From Planctomycetales bacterium (lineage in GTDB: Bacteria; Planctomycetota; Planctomycetia; Pirellulales; Thermoguttaceae): a stretch of DNA of 6,243 bases. The position numbers and the translations under genes were made by a program. The notes below the pieces were generated by a model. It saw only the letters and a list, made by a program, of their open reading frames with translations. It made no database searches and was not told the origin of the DNA. The stretch spans positions 1 to 6,243 of the forward strand of contig SKZG01000083.1 in the NCBI GenBank assembly GCA_007127495.1, read 5' to 3'. Shown here piece by piece: positions 6,190 to 6,243 of the stretch (the stretch's first letter is position 1; every line of letters starts with the position of its first letter).

Positions 6190-6243
6190 AGCTTCTTGTG
6201 GAATCGGAGGTAACGCCGCGCCGCGCGTCCGGCGGTGTGCGCG

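Noticed and set aside
6190..6243. GGAGG at 6206-6210 as a start signal for a downstream gene
   Set aside because: It runs directly into TAA and the next GTG is more than 20 bases away; the window ends too soon to judge.
1..6243. CRISPR arrays, insertion sequences, integrase sites, rRNA genes
   Set aside because: No regularly spaced direct repeats, transposase motifs, terminal inverted repeats or rRNA-like sequence were seen.

Overview
This is a GC-rich bacterial window holding two divergent transcription units separated by a gap of about 820 bases. The organism is most likely a planctomycete (Pirellulales-like). That placement rests on recalled resemblance of the ABC transporter pair, an unusually close GldA-type ATPase followed by a fused GldF/GldG-type permease, to proteins common in that phylum. 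No taxonomic marker is present, so this is inference.

Left side, minus strand (1-1966): a two-gene ABC exporter operon read right to left. First comes a complete 246-residue ATPase (1226-1966). About 50 bases further on comes a permease fused to a GldG-like auxiliary domain (1-1175). Its C-terminus lies beyond the left edge, and its reading frame is open through base 1. A consensus -10 box (TATAAT) with a TTGCAC -35 element lies upstream of the ATPase.

Middle (1967-2790): no confident intact gene. It contains the two divergent promoters, small inverted repeats, a possible 51-codon ORF with a strong ribosome binding site, and on the minus strand a stretch resembling the extreme C-terminus of PhoD-like phosphatases, which I read tentatively as a gene remnant.

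Right side, plus strand (2791-6189): one large gene encoding a 1132-residue three-domain enzyme. It comprises a fatty acyl-AMP ligase (FAAL), an acyl carrier protein (ACP) with its phosphopantetheine serine, and a PLP-dependent alpha-oxoamine synthase (AONS, the family of serine palmitoyltransferase and 8-amino-7-oxononanoate synthase). The domain order predicts a self-contained assembly line: a free fatty acid is activated as acyl-AMP, loaded on the ACP, then condensed with an amino acid with loss of CO2 to give a long-chain 2-amino-3-ketone (a 3-ketosphinganine-like or related lipid). A 9-bp GC-rich hairpin overlapping the last codons and the stop looks like the terminator, suggesting the gene is transcribed alone. 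The last 54 bases (6190-6243) hold nothing else I can support.

The lipid enzyme and the ABC exporter are divergent neighbours. Nothing in the sequence proves a functional link between them. The lipid enzyme is the most interesting item in the window.
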